Shown: positions 13,201 to 22,282, counted from the stretch's first letter. The stretch is 64,000 bases of DNA from Aplysia californica (GCF_000002075.1 NW_004798126.1:17247-81246); one strand, 5' to 3'. Program-made: numbers and translations. The notes: generated from the letters alone by a model not told the origin.

Positions 13201-16200
13201 CATGCTATTTTGTTCCTTTTCTTAAATTTCTATCTTTAATAAATGTTTCTCCTTTAAGCAATTTTTTTATCTTTACTGTAAGTTAGCATTCCTACTTTTT
13301 ACAAAAGTTTATTCTAGCTTAAATGATTAACACTATCAGCTACCAAAAACAACAAATTTTATGTCCTTTCTGTGAGTAGTTTTGCAATGTTTATCAGCCA
13401 AAAACCAAATCTCACTGACAAAGTCAATATAAATTAAAGTTGCACAACCAGATCCATTTCCACTCCCTCAACTCAGAGCCTAAAGAGTAAAATGCTACTC
13501 CTTGGCTCCTTCTTACTGTTGTCTTTCAGCCACACCCCTGATCTTCTGGAAGGAAAAATCTACACCTAGCCTTCTTGGACAAGGGCGAAAATTCTAGGAG
13601 GTCCCATGTGCAAGTTGCGCACATTAAATATCCCTTGGTGGTCTAAAATCGATAAGAGTAAGCTTCGGCAGCCACCGGAGCAAAATTTAAAATTTCCTAT
13701 CAACTGAAAATGTTTAATGTGTCCCCCGCGCTCATATGACCTAAAGCAGTTGCTAGCACCGTAAAACACCTACCCCCTCGAAACAAAAGAGCCTGAAAGA
13801 CTTTTCCAGTGTGAAAAACAATATTTTTCTTTGTCTACTCTTTCCTAATGTATCTGCAATAAATTGGTGGCTGAACCTGTCACTTTTGTATGCACCCCTA
13901 TTAAAAAATACATTCAAGAAGACATGTTATGACTAAACTTTCTACTCACCCTCACAAATGTGTTGACAGAAATGATGGCCACATCTGGCTGTGTCTTCGC
14001 ATAGTTCATCAAGTACAAGTACACCAGTTTCTTCAGCTCCAGGTTGTCCGTCTGCATGCAGTTGACCACATCCGCAAACAGTGCACTGGACACAAATATT
14101 AAGTTTTAATTCAATTTGAGCATTACCACTTTTTCGACTGTTTAGATAAGCAACATTCCAAAAGAAGGGCATGGAAGAAAATAAAGGAACATATAGTAGC
14201 AATGCCAATGAAAAATTGATTTTTCGCTTCAGCCCATTTTTATTGGGGACCTAAGAAAGAGTTTTTAATTTTAAGAATTATGCTTTTTGAAAGAAAAGTA
14301 TCGGTTCATAAGTAAAAAAATTATGGGGTTGTTAAGGTCGGCAAAATATGAATGACCCACATATAGGAAAATACTCATAAACAGTGGACCACATAACAGT
14401 AGACGCCGTTAGAAAATCGACGACATCTCAGTAATTAATTGAAGTGTTAGAGAAGAAACTTGGCTACCCGATGTGTTTTTGGGTGGAGAAATCATTTCTG
14501 CAGTCAGATTTACTAACCATTTCGTAGTCATTTTGTTATAATTAGAAAATGTAAACTTTAGATGTCTTCGAAAGCTGGCAAAACATAAACAAAAATAATT
14601 TTCATATATGCAAATCTGTACAAAACATATATTTCTTAGCAATATTCTATAAAACTAAATTCCTTAAAGCTAGTATAAATGATGTACTGAAGCATGAGGT
14701 ATATCAGTAGTCAGCGAGCAATGCATGAACATCAATGTATAAAAATGACTCATAAAAGAAAGACACACAACCTCAAACACCAACTTCCATTATTGCTTTG
14801 TATTTTCCTCCAATTTTCCAAGCCTTACCTGACATCCTTGCCTACAGTCATACTGGCAATAACTTTCTTCACAGCTTCCTTCTTCTTCTCCTTCTTGTCA
14901 CTGTTCAGCTCTGCCTTCAGTTCAAATATTTCACCTGTGGGGGTTCACATCACAGCACACATATTATGCATTTACATTTTAAATGATAAAAAGATTTAAA
15001 TATTCAACCACACTTCATCAACTTACTCTAAAGACCAAATATGTGATTTTTAAAAACCCATGCAGTCACTAAATTCCCTATTCCTCAACAACAACAACAA
15101 CAAACAAAAAAAAAAACAAAACAAAACAAAAAAACAAAAAAACCACACACAAAAAACCAGACTTACAGATCATTTTTTGGCCTATCTTAGCATATAAAAA
15201 TAATTTATGCTTTTTGGGGGGAAAAGAAAAGAAATTAAATGAAATTTCATAGTTAACACCCTATTTCAACATAGCAGACAACTATCTATAAAAGTCAGGA
15301 CAGCTTGATTAGCACTTTTAACTCTAACATTGAAAATGTCTTTTTGACGACTTGTGCCAAAATCCTACATACAGCAGTGAGACAAGACTCAAAAGTCAGC
15401 TGACACAGAGTAAAATACATTTATCTGCCCATCAATTGTTTCTGAAGCAAGACTCATTTTGAAACCTGCTCAGATGAGCAAGTATGGGAAATTACTTAAA
15501 TTTTCCTCACATCAACTCCTTATCTCCGGCAAGCCACTTCTAGAGCCTCGCGATCAGAACTTCCGTGCCAGAGAGCTGCTGGCCGCAACTCAGGCACATT
15601 CCTTTACAACTTCGGTATCAAATTATTTGTCGGTAATAGCCAAAATCAGATCTCTTTTACCGAGAGTCCATTCATTAGATGAATGGACTTTCACAATAGT
15701 AAATAGGTACATAAAATGTTTTGATTTAATGACCAATCTAGTGACATATGTCACTTTCAGATTTCGTACCAAAAGAGGGCCCCAACATAGGTTTACCCCC
15801 CTCGGAGATAAAAGAGTTAACACAACAAAACCCGCGTCTGCAATGTAGTGGTTAGGCGCTCCACTGTAACACGCACCCAACCCAAGTTCCATTCCCGAGT
15901 GAGGAGAAAATTTTCATCCAGTATCTCTGTCTTTCTGGAAGGACGTATCACTCTCAGCTTGGATTGACCCTGACAGACTACAGGCAGGGTCAGAGCCTGC
16001 CTCCTAACTGATCTAAACTGTTTCAATGGGGCATAAAAATATCTACATTTTAAAAAAACATTTTTTAAGCTAAAAAAAAAATAATTAAAAAATTATACGC
16101 ACAGAGCTGTCATATGAGGAAGATACCTTCAGCTACATTTTGTCAAAAGACAGCTATCAGCAATACCAAAGATGTGTAACTACAAAAATAAATTATTTTT

Positions 16201-16709
16201 TAAAAAGTCTATTCAAGAGAAAAAAAACAAATCACACTAACCAGATAAATCTTTAACTCTATAAGCCCTGAGTTGTTTCCACCGTTTCCCGGAGGTTTTT
16301 TTTTCTACAGTCACCTAAACCTAGAGCACTATGCCTCATTATAACCCCAAAAGCTTGCCTCCAACTTCTACCTAGCGCTTTTTTTAAATGCTTAACCATT
16401 ACTAAAAAAAAACTTGGTTCGTGAATAGTTCCGAAAAACAAGTAAAATCTAGCACTGTATAAAACGAAACAGTTGTCACTAGTACAGGACGCTAGCGTCC
16501 GATGGGGAACAGGGTTATTACCGCCGGAGGCTCCTTAGCATCCGATGGGGTTCAAAGAGTTAAAAGTATGCATTATTTATGAAATCTCTTAAACTTAAAG
16601 CTTACATTTTCTTTTGCGGAAAAGACAAAATATAAAATTTCCTTTAATAGTAAAGAAAATACATTCACTAACCTTTTTTGGTGGTTGTGAAGTACTTAGA
16701 GTCCGTCAT
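111..16709 (-). CDS. AP1B1: AP-1/AP-2 complex subunit beta (beta-adaptin), 3' end cut by window edge
   Basis: Large beta chain of clathrin adaptors, acting in vesicle formation at the trans-Golgi network and plasma membrane. Many invertebrates use one beta chain for AP-1 and AP-2, so AP1B1 and AP2B1 cannot be separated here; the N-terminus ([16 protein letters not shown]) matches vertebrate AP1B1 as I remember it. Coding exons in transcription order: 16673-16709, 14829-14934, 13950-14085, 12607-12852, 11964-12088, 11068-11136, 10152-10218, 9621-9775, 8882-9022, 7671-7836, 6671-6759, 4288-4489, 3474-3727, 2596-2809, 2163-2258, 1073-1218, 111-240. All have GT/AG borders and phases join without error to 793 codons. 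Trunk is residues 1-~598, hinge ~599-701, ear from 702. Trunk motifs such as [28 protein letters not shown] and [13 protein letters not shown] are near-identical to other animals. Vertebrate chains are ~940 residues, so ~145 ear residues are missing to the left. Confidence 0.97.
548..655 (+). mobile_element. LINE L2/CR1-like 3' tail fragment
   Basis: GTAAAGCATCTAAAGC followed by TGCTATATAAATTACC and an ATT-rich end resembles the 3' end shared by L2-type LINEs and the SINEs they mobilise. The same ending is seen on the minus strand at 8540-8620. Confidence 0.4.
1182..1325 (-). repeat. 72-bp tandem duplication spanning an AP-beta exon border
   Basis: The acceptor-side end of the ear exon with adjacent intron (1182-1253) is repeated at 1254-1325 with about 20% differences. 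In the copy the acceptor AG is lost, so it should not be spliced as an exon. Confidence 0.6.
1300..1460 (-). mobile_element. R1 SINE-like repeat copy
   Basis: Diverged copy in the AP-beta intron between the hinge and ear exons, sense to the gene. It carries the family marks GCACTTGCACC and CAAACCACCAACCACTCACC when read on the plus strand. Its tail abuts the duplicated exon fragment. Confidence 0.65.
2163..2809 (-). CDS. AP1B1: AP beta: hinge exons with clathrin-box-like motif
   Basis: Exons 2596-2809 and 2163-2258 encode the flexible hinge, rich in Pro, Ala, Gln and Gly. The segment [11 protein letters not shown] (about residues 626-637) stands where vertebrates carry GDLLNLD, the clathrin box; LLDMG is a variant of it. 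[16 protein letters not shown] and LSDIFG correspond to the VDLLGGGLDSL and LNDLFE segments. A short QQQQ run is present. The hinge is somewhat shorter than in vertebrates. Confidence 0.93.
2383..2500 (-). mobile_element. tRNA-derived SINE (family S1), truncated
   Basis: Minus-strand copy in the intron between hinge exons. It has the TGATACTCAAGTATC-like body element and a decayed box B followed by the ACCACAAATGCTGGTG head region. A run of 13 A marks an internal expansion. Confidence 0.45.
3084..3452. mobile_element. R5 miniature inverted-repeat element, diverged copy
   Basis: The ends read GGTGAAATCAGGCG (left) and CCTGATTCCACCGAG (right), the two inverted ends of the R5 family (best copy 33863-34297). 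It lies in an AP-beta intron ending 21 bases from the exon at 3474. It contains a C12 run. Confidence 0.55.
4130..4201 (-). pseudogene. Decayed tandem copy of an AP-beta exon 3' end
   Basis: 72 bases match the last 24 codons of the exon at 4288-4489 at roughly 83% identity and are followed, as in the exon, by a GT donor (GTCAGT). The parent ends [11 protein letters not shown] and the copy [11 protein letters not shown], but a GAG glutamate codon has become TAG. (CA)n tracts beside both copies, 158 bp apart, suggest misaligned recombination at the microsatellite. Confidence 0.75.
4490..6670. other. AP-beta intron, mostly unassigned
   Basis: About 2.2 kb between trunk exons. There are short TCTAGATC words near 5730-5760 and AT-rich sequence, but I recognise no exon, RNA gene or complete element. 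Confidence 0.5.
6835..7025 (-). mobile_element. R1 SINE-like repeat copy
   Basis: Near full-length copy, sense to AP-beta, ~75 bases before the acceptor of the exon at 6671. On the minus strand it starts GTGAGTTGGTGGTTGGCGGG and ends CTTACTAAAACTAAG. Confidence 0.75.
7345..7525 (-). mobile_element. R1 SINE-like repeat copy
   Basis: Second copy in the same AP-beta intron, also sense to the gene. It has TGGTTTATTAAGAGTTTTAC at one end and CCACCAAAGCACTTGCCAAC at the other, read on the plus strand. Confidence 0.72.
8265..8522 (-). mobile_element. tRNA-derived SINE (family S2)
   Basis: On the minus strand the head GGTGCGGTGGCGGAGCGGTT gives a box A, and GGTTCGAGCCTCG a near-perfect box B. The body includes GCCACCCTACCACAATATGC and ends GGATCAGAAGCGGGAACC. 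A second, head-truncated copy is at 46185-46390. Confidence 0.75.
8540..8878 (-). mobile_element. tRNA-derived SINE (family S3) with L2-like tail
   Basis: Minus-strand head GTGGTCTAGTGGTTAAGCTC (box A) and GGTTTGGATCC (box B), then a core and a 3' end with GTAAAGTTCTTAGAGC and GTGCTATATAAACGC, the ending typical of L2-mobilised SINEs. It lies directly before the exon at 8882 and overlaps the extreme 3' part of the intron. Confidence 0.7.
9035..9255 (-). mobile_element. R1 SINE-like repeat with internal duplication
   Basis: Sense to AP-beta. The tail region occurs twice (9035-9100 and 9100-9165). The terminal CTAAAATC ends only about 12 bases before the acceptor of the exon ending at 9022. 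Confidence 0.7.
9445..9540 (-). mobile_element. R1 SINE-like repeat, 5'-truncated
   Basis: Only the tail half is present (TTGTAAATGCTGTAAAATGC and CTTACTGAAACTAAAATG on the minus strand). Sense to AP-beta, in the same intron as the copy at 9035. Confidence 0.6.
10625..10850 (-). mobile_element. tRNA-derived SINE (family S1)
   Basis: Minus-strand copy, full body. It contains GAGATACTTAATAAAATTTC and a decayed box B region AATCAAACTCAGGTC on the plus strand. The tail reads GATAAAAACACCCACATT on the minus strand. Confidence 0.65.
11573..11939. mobile_element. Miniature inverted-repeat element R4 (AACTGTTCA ends)
   Basis: Left end AACTGTTCAGATGTAGTAAG, right end (reversed) AACTGTTCAAATGTATTAAC, ~15-bp terminal inverted repeats bracketing 367 bp. 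It lies next to the AP-beta exon at 11964. Related ends occur at 57469-57703, and one-sided copies near 59230 and 62212. No clear target duplication was seen, so the class is open. Confidence 0.5.
12236..12530. repeat. Dispersed repeat R3
   Basis: Shares order and wording (AAGACGGTGGGCATT, AACCCTTTCCAAACCC, then a CATTCAATAAATTCA-like block and AGAGAATGCATATTTTC) with 63385-63660. Two diverged copies 51 kb apart indicate a dispersed element. No ends or coding capacity recognised. Confidence 0.5.
12853..13949. other. AP-beta intron without recognised features
   Basis: 1.1 kb of AT-rich intron between two trunk exons. No element ends, RNA gene or exon-like segment recognised. Confidence 0.5.
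14355..14550. repeat. Dispersed repeat R6, first copy
   Basis: Matches the reverse complement of 29655-29850 over ~190 bp, including CTTGGCTACCCGATGTGT and GGTGGAGAAATCATTTCTGC. It lies in an AP-beta intron. Confidence 0.6.
15826..16050 (+). mobile_element. tRNA-derived SINE (family S1), antisense to AP-beta
   Basis: Box A is in GCAATGTAGTGGTTAGGCGC and box B in AAGTTCCATTCCCG (15883-15896). The body has CAGTATCTCTGTCTTTC and GCCTGCCTCCTAACTGATC, the tail GGCATAAAAATATCTAC. With 49198-49380 it defines the family. Confidence 0.75.
16257..16559. mobile_element. TTAA-flanked piggyBac-like miniature element
   Basis: TTAA stands on both sides (16253-16256 and 16560-16563). The ends read CTCTATAAGCCCTGAG and, reversed, CTCTTTGAACCCCATC. 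The end sequence CTCTTTGAACCC recurs in the element at 52827-53110. No transposase seen. Confidence 0.5.
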
Positions 16710-16746
16710 GACTGTCGTTGCTTGCTGTACACAGCTTCAGTCAAAT
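16673..16746 (-). CDS. AP1B1: AP beta: start-codon exon
   Basis: The ATG is at 16709-16707 and only 37 coding bases ([12 protein letters not shown] plus one base) precede the donor at 16672. An acceptor (CTACCCAG) just right of 16746 implies a spliced 5' leader, so an untranslated first exon lies further right. I could not place it. A GTAAGTAAAT donor-like site on the minus strand near 20850 is one unproven candidate. Confidence 0.85.
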
Positions 16747-16954
16747 CTGGGTAGAAAAATTAGAAAATGTAAAAATACTAATTTACCTAATAAAGAACAG
16801 AGTCTAAGAAGGGGGTTAAACAATGACAATCCCTCACATAAATAAACTGACCGAGGCTTTCACATTGTACTTTGTATAGTTTAATCTTTTGAGTAAGGAC
16901 TAGAGAACTGAAGAGCAGAAACAGAAAATATACGGCCAAGTCTATACGCACAAT

Positions 16955-17215
16955 ATGGTGTTTCTGTCCAAATATTGCTATACACGCACTATTTCTGACA
17001 AATATTGCTAAATAAGCACTATATATAGTGTTTCTATTAAAATATTGCTTTACGCACTATATACATGTATATAGTGTTTCTGTCCAAATATTGCTATACG
17101 CACTTTATGTGTTTCTGTCCAAATATTACTATAGGCACTCTCTGTGTTTCTGTCCAAATATTGCTATACGCATTGTACAGTGTTTCTGTCCAAATACTTC
17201 TGTACGCACTATAAT
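16955..17215 (+). repeat. ~40-bp minisatellite
   Basis: About seven imperfect units around GTGTTTCTGTCCAAATATTG and TATACGCACTAT. Some spacers are palindromic (GCACTATATATAGTG). A lone inverted unit sits at 19555-19610. Confidence 0.8.
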
Positions 17216-17345
17216 TTTTAATGCTACTGACCTCTACCCCCAATATAATCTACATGATGCATTCCTAATTTAACAGCAACATATTCTCTTGTTGGTATTT
17301 CATTAGTATCGGAATTTTACCAAATAATATGTATTCAAGTCAAAA

Positions 17346-17346
<1 letters not shown>

Positions 17347-17411
<65 letters not shown>

Positions 17412-17430
17412 ATGTGTGTGTGTGTGTGTG
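17347..17430 (+). repeat. (GT)n microsatellite
   Basis: More than 80 bases of nearly pure TG dinucleotide with one CA interruption. Confidence 0.95.
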
Positions 17431-17576
17431 AACAAGTCTTTGCGTTTCCTTTGAACATTCATTGCAAAAACTACACTTTAAACATGAACATAAAAGGCAA
17501 TTTTTTTGTCATCCACAAGAACAGTGTTCACCTATTTATTTGTGAAATGTCATTTCTTTTAGATGATTTTGGAAAA

Positions 17577-17702
17577 CGAAGTGTATACAGACCCGGTGAC
17601 CGGGAACAAAGTCACGAAGTATACAGACCCGGTATGGGAACTCTTTCGTGATTTCAGAAAGTTTCAGCGCCCAAACCCGGTAGTGTGTGTGTGTGCGTGT
17701 GC

Positions 17703-17775
<73 letters not shown>

Positions 17776-17804
17776 AGGGAGAGGGAGAGGGAGAGGGAGA
17801 GGGA

Positions 17805-17863
<59 letters not shown>

Positions 17864-18169
17864 ACTGCTCGAGAGAAATTATGACATTGTTCTTTTCTTC
17901 AAATTGTGATTCCTCCAACTCCAAAACGGAGGAAAAAGACATCCGCAATCTTCATTTATATCTAGATCTAGGCTAACCTCGAAACTAGATCAATGATTTA
18001 TTTCTGTCTGTCTAGATCTAGATCTAGCCTAGGCCATAGATATAGAAGAACCTAGGTCTACCCTGAGCCAAGAGGGCGCTGAAACTTTCCTAAATCACAA
18101 CCGAGTTCCCCTAACGGGTCTGTATACTTTGTGACTTTGTTCCCGGTTACCGGGTCTGTATACACTCCC
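17577..18169. mobile_element. Mutator-type (MULE) miniature element, copy 1
   Basis: Perfect 9-bp target duplication TTTGGAAAA at 17568-17576 and 18170-18178. Long imperfect terminal inverted repeats of ~100 bp begin GAAGTGTATACAGACC and run to AAAGTTTCAGCGCCC; each contains GTATACAGACCCGGT twice. The interior holds a GT run and ~150 bp of GA repeat, then TCTAGATC words. 593 bp, no transposase. A second copy is at 29966-30623. Long inverted repeats with 9-bp duplications are the Mutator hallmark; Merlin is the main alternative. Confidence 0.8.
17705..17860 (+). repeat. (GA)n microsatellite inside the MULE-type element
   Basis: About 155 bases of GA with a central block of GGGAGA hexamers. 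Confidence 0.95.
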
Positions 18170-18198
18170 TTTGGAAAAAGTGGTCGCACATCTTCAGC

Positions 18199-18382
18199 CA
18201 CCCTGTGGGCTACACATGTGGGAGTGATGTGCACATCTTGCACTTCCAGCTGTTTTGAAATGAGGTGTAATGAGTCCAATGCAAGACTGGTGAAACCATT
18301 TCCCACATGTGTCACATGTAATCATTCTTTCCTGGTCATTGTCAGAGAAACGACACACGCAGTACACAGTACACATTAACAA
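18199..18382 (-). pseudogene. PHD-finger remnant
   Basis: The minus strand reads YCVCRFSDNDQERMITCDTC then GKWFHQSC, which is C-x-C, C-x2-C and H-x2-C of a PHD zinc finger. The final W-x-C-x2-C pair (WKCKMC) is present only in another frame, so a one-base shift breaks the domain. PHD fingers read histone tails and also occur in transposon proteins. It begins 21 bases outside the 9-bp duplication of the neighbouring element. It could be a retrocopy, a transposon fragment or a relic exon. Confidence 0.65.
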
Positions 18383-18591
18383 GACTGAGAATCTCTTGTT
18401 TGCAGAGCTTTACTTTCACGTCAGTAGACGGAAACGGAGAAAATTTATAGTTCTTGAGACATGATGCCAAATGAGGTCTCATCCTAGCCTGGTCATAGGC
18501 TTTACTTTTCAGATCCTCACCGATCAGTAGGTCTGCCGTAAAAGTGATGGCAAAGACGCCACAATCTTGCCCCCTAGTTATGTTGGATTTT

Positions 18592-18735
18592 AGCTTTAGT
18601 AAGAGTTTTACGGCACTTGCAACATTATAAGGTCACATAAGTGCCGAAAATAAAAAAGAAAGAGGGGAGACAAAGACGATAGACGTTAGATAGAAGGAAA
18701 GAAGAAGCAAACCACACCAGAGCACCCGCCAACCA
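18592..18735 (-). mobile_element. R1 SINE-like repeat copy
   Basis: Minus-strand copy upstream of AP-beta coding sequence, so sense to that gene if its leader starts further right. GTTGGA occurs at both borders as a possible short target duplication. Confidence 0.65.
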
Positions 18736-18866
18736 CCCACGTTGGACTGTTTCTCTGACCACTTTTATTGAAACACTCTCTGGGTTCATCATGGTAGCAA
18801 CCTGCATGCTCAGTGATAATACTACGGCCATTCCATGAGCCATGGAATCATACAGATGCAGCTTAA

Positions 18867-19471
18867 CCCTTAAAACCCTATACCGCTGGTAACCGCTGAC
18901 GCCATATTTTCCTATACCGCTGGTCAACTTTATCGTTTAAATCCCAGTGCTAGAAACTCCAGATGACTCTGTTGCAAGCAGAAAGTACCAATAGTGTCAT
19001 GAGAGCAGTTCTACACCGAAAGTTAGGAACCAGACCCCAATAATCAAATAATGATCTCCCAGTCGGATTTATCAATATATATATGACAGATGAAGTCAAT
19101 TGCAATGTTCCGCATAACATCGATGATGATTTTGACGATAGTGGAAGTGGCAGGGGATCACCACTAGAGCTACCAGAGGCTAGATCTAAGACTGGGTCTA
19201 AAGATGATTTGACTGAAGTTGAGTCAGGGATCATACACAAGACTAAGCTCATAGAGTTGGTCCTAAAAACCAGTGTTATAACCTTTTCCCCTTTTGTCCA
19301 AACAGTGCATTCATGATATAAATAACATTTTCAAACTTCAGTAAAATCTAAAGTTCAACAATTAAAGACACAGTAAATAAAACAATGAACCAACCTAATT
19401 TTTTCTAGTGATCTCAATTTTAATTCAGGATTCTAGGGAGGTATGAAAAAAAGAATTCAGGGTTTTAAGGG
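18867..19471. mobile_element. TTAA-flanked piggyBac-like element
   Basis: TTAA at 18863-18866 and 19472-19475 with perfect 13-bp terminal inverted repeats CCCTTAAAACCCT. TTAA targets and ends starting CCC are the piggyBac signature. The interior encodes an acidic plus-strand peptide (NIDDDFDDSGSGRG, 19083-19313), a composition common at piggyBac transposase N-termini. 605 bp, no catalytic region. Confidence 0.65.
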
Positions 19472-19554
19472 TTAACATCGCCTCCAGAAGCAATGGTGAC
19501 CCAATGATCTTCTTCTTCTTCTTCTTGTGTATAAATTTGGACTAGATCTAGATC

Positions 19555-19610
19555 TACTATTGTGCGTGTATAGCAATATTTGGACAGAAACACTTTAGTG
19601 CGTGTGTAGC
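19555..19610 (-). repeat. Inverted unit of the 16955 minisatellite
   Basis: Reversed, it reads GTGTTTCTGTCCAAATATTG with CGCACTAA next to it, the same unit as at 16955-17215 in opposite orientation. Confidence 0.65.
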
Positions 19611-19619
19611 CTATAGACA

Positions 19620-21105
19620 CTCTCGAAATATATATACAGGTAAGATCTTTTATAAAACTGCAACCCAAAACCCAGACATCATATTTTGCTAAAACTAAAG
19701 CTAAATTACAGTAGTCTAATCGTATTATTCCCATCATATCATAAAAATTCACTAAGATTAAGTTTAAGAACAAAAAAATGAACTTTCATTAAACAATCAA
19801 CATGAAGAGAAACTCGGTGTAGCTTACTTCTGACCTGGGAAACGGACAATAGAGCAGCTACTACATTACTTAGGTCTAATATCTAGTACAAGTAGTAAAG
19901 TGAGCAAGTGGTCGAATTAGTAGTTAGAGAGGCCGGTGATCTCATACACTTACGTTAAATTCTTCAATTGATTTTATTCCCTTTTCCCGTAACGAGCGAC
20001 CACTTTAAAACAAGATCTAGATCTAGCTAATCTAGATAAATACTCAATGGCTTCCAAAATCATGATGGAAGACGGAAAACCACTGTTATACCATCTGTTC
20101 ATGACAAAATTACGGTAGTTTGCGCATTTTTACGCCCAGTTCAAAGTTTTGAAGGTCTGAGTCGGGGATTAGTAGACTTTGGGAATTTAACATAGATCAC
20201 CGAGAGGCCCTCTCAAAGTTCACCCCAAGCCCAATAATAATTCCAACAAATGACTGTTGACCCAAAATAGACTGGCTGGGCAATGGGCTGCTTGCCAATT
20301 TCTGACTTCAAAATAGATCAATTCCTTCTAACAGAAACCTTCCCAACAACTTGTTCAGAGCAATAGGCCTACTTTCAATGGACCTAAATTGAACGTCTGT
20401 GCCCAGCACAATATAGTATTGGTGTTCTGTGGTGCCCAGTGCTAGATCTAGACTAGACACGCCCCCTCCTGTGCCGGGCCCTGCCCATGCCATACTAAAT
20501 TAAGACAGAGTTGGTTGATGTAGAATCTATTCCCACCCGGGTCCAGCAGGGTTAATAAAAACTGTACCTGCAACCAAAGATATCTAATTTCATCTTCTGG
20601 GTGTATAGTTAATTTTACCTGACTACATCCAGCAAAATAGATTAGTAGGCAGTAGTAAAGAACAAGAAGTGAATTGTACACACACAGCCTAGCCCAAAAA
20701 GCGCCGTGTTTTGATTCGAGACGAGTCGAGAATCTACACTAGAATCTAGATCTCTAGACAGTCACAGATCTGTTGCGTTTAACATGCTGCTGGCATACAA
20801 CTTTAATCGCTTGTCAAGTGCATATTGCGAAATCATATAATAAATTTACTTACAAAATTGGTTAAGAGCTTTAAAATTAGTAATTGTCCAAAAAAATATC
20901 AGAAAATCAACTTTTGGCTCTGCCACACCTCCCTTTTCACTTCTTACCGGTGACAAATTATATGGAGGAGGAAACGGAAGTGTGCTGGTGCTGTGATGTG
21001 ATGTTGGAAGGAAGGGCGAGTGGTTCTGCCAGATAGGCTTATGTAAACTAAAGAAAGAAAAAAAAGCAATACATACTCATTGCTGTTTTTCGGGGGCCCG
21101 GGGAA
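19620..21105. other. Intergenic, possible AP-beta leader/promoter zone
   Basis: No coding exon. Several AGATCTAGATCTAG clusters (20008, 20440, 20745). An untranslated first exon of AP-beta may be here, but I see no decisive signal. Confidence 0.35.
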
Positions 21106-21107
21106 GG

Positions 21108-21530
21108 ATGTTTACTGATGTTCATTTCTAGTTCTTGTGTGTTTACTCCTCTCTTTGTAAATTGTAGATTTTTGTACATAACTCTGCAAGGCCCTATACC
21201 ACAATATTATTATAGGAAAGTCCACTGCCTTCATCGAAGACGTACTGCAAAAATCATCGCAAAGCATAATTATGATTTGAAAGGCTTTACCTGGCAATTG
21301 ATAACCCAATAATTACATGGAGGGGGGGGGGGGTAATATTAGGCCTATGTTTACTAACAATCTTTTCTTATGTGTGTACTTCTCTTTGTAAACTGTAGAT
21401 TTTTTTACGTAACTCTGCTAGGTCCTATACCGTATAAGAAAGTCCACTGCCTTCATCGAGGATGTAGAACCTACCGCAAAAAAATCATTGCACATTTGGC
21501 AGGCTTTACCTGACAATTGATAATCCGATG
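21108..21530 (+). repeat. Tandem duplication, ~235-bp unit
   Basis: 21108-21312 and 21346-21527 share ATGTTTACT, TTTGTAAA-TGTAGATTTTT, GAAAGTCCACTGCCTTCATC and GGCTTTACCTG-CAATTGATA in the same order. The copies differ by small indels and are separated by a G12 run. Confidence 0.75.
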
Positions 21531-22282
21531 TAGATCTAGGCTAATTACCTACGAGTATGAAATTATTGGGGTAGAACGTGTTCATTGAGTTAATTGAAAG
21601 GACATGTGGTTGCAGAATGCACATATCAAAATACCCCGCTTGAAATAAAAAGAAAATGAATATATATATTTTTTTATTTCTTATATGAAAGATCAATTTG
21701 AGAAGGATTAGGACTCAAGTAGGCCGGTGGACGTCGTAATTGGTCTACTAAAAAAAATGTAGCTGAAACTGAAGGTGTATAATGAACTATATCATGGGAC
21801 ATGCTGTTTATTCAAACTCAAATGGCCCCGTACTCTGGGACTCTTCTCTCTGGTCTCATGGGTTTACATTACTGGAGGACTCACTTCACTTTCTCAATTT
21901 TGATGCAACGTGATTTCACCGTTTTGTGTCACGTTCATGTTATTATTGGTGTTTGGCCTGCGGACTTAATAGCCATTCTACAATAAGCCGAAGCTCCCAG
22001 TCTGGGCGGCTAGGGGTGTCTTTGAAACCACTCTCGACACATCGACAAAGAAAATTATAAATTTTGCTGATTAAAGCTGGCAAAATCAAAGGCAAACGAG
22101 GCAGTCGTAGACCCACTGCAACTATAATAATTATTCTTGGAAGGGATCCGATTCGAAGGTCTGCAGTTAATGGATGACCCGGGGGGTGGGGGTGTCAAGA
22201 TGTGGTTTGAAAGCATCCGAACAAAGGAATGAATTAAATTACAGCGAACCATAATCGCCGACGGCAGATCTGGTCCTACTCG

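Larger units (their letters stand above)
14935..16672. other. First coding intron of AP-beta
   Basis: 1.7 kb with a poly(CAAA)-type low-complexity stretch near 15090-15145, an antisense S1 SINE (15826-16050) and a TTAA-flanked miniature element (16257-16559). No exon seen. Confidence 0.55.

Noticed and set aside
17563-17976. Arg/Glu-rich protein and its Leu/Ser antisense partner
   Set aside because: Translation of the GA microsatellite inside the Mutator-type element.
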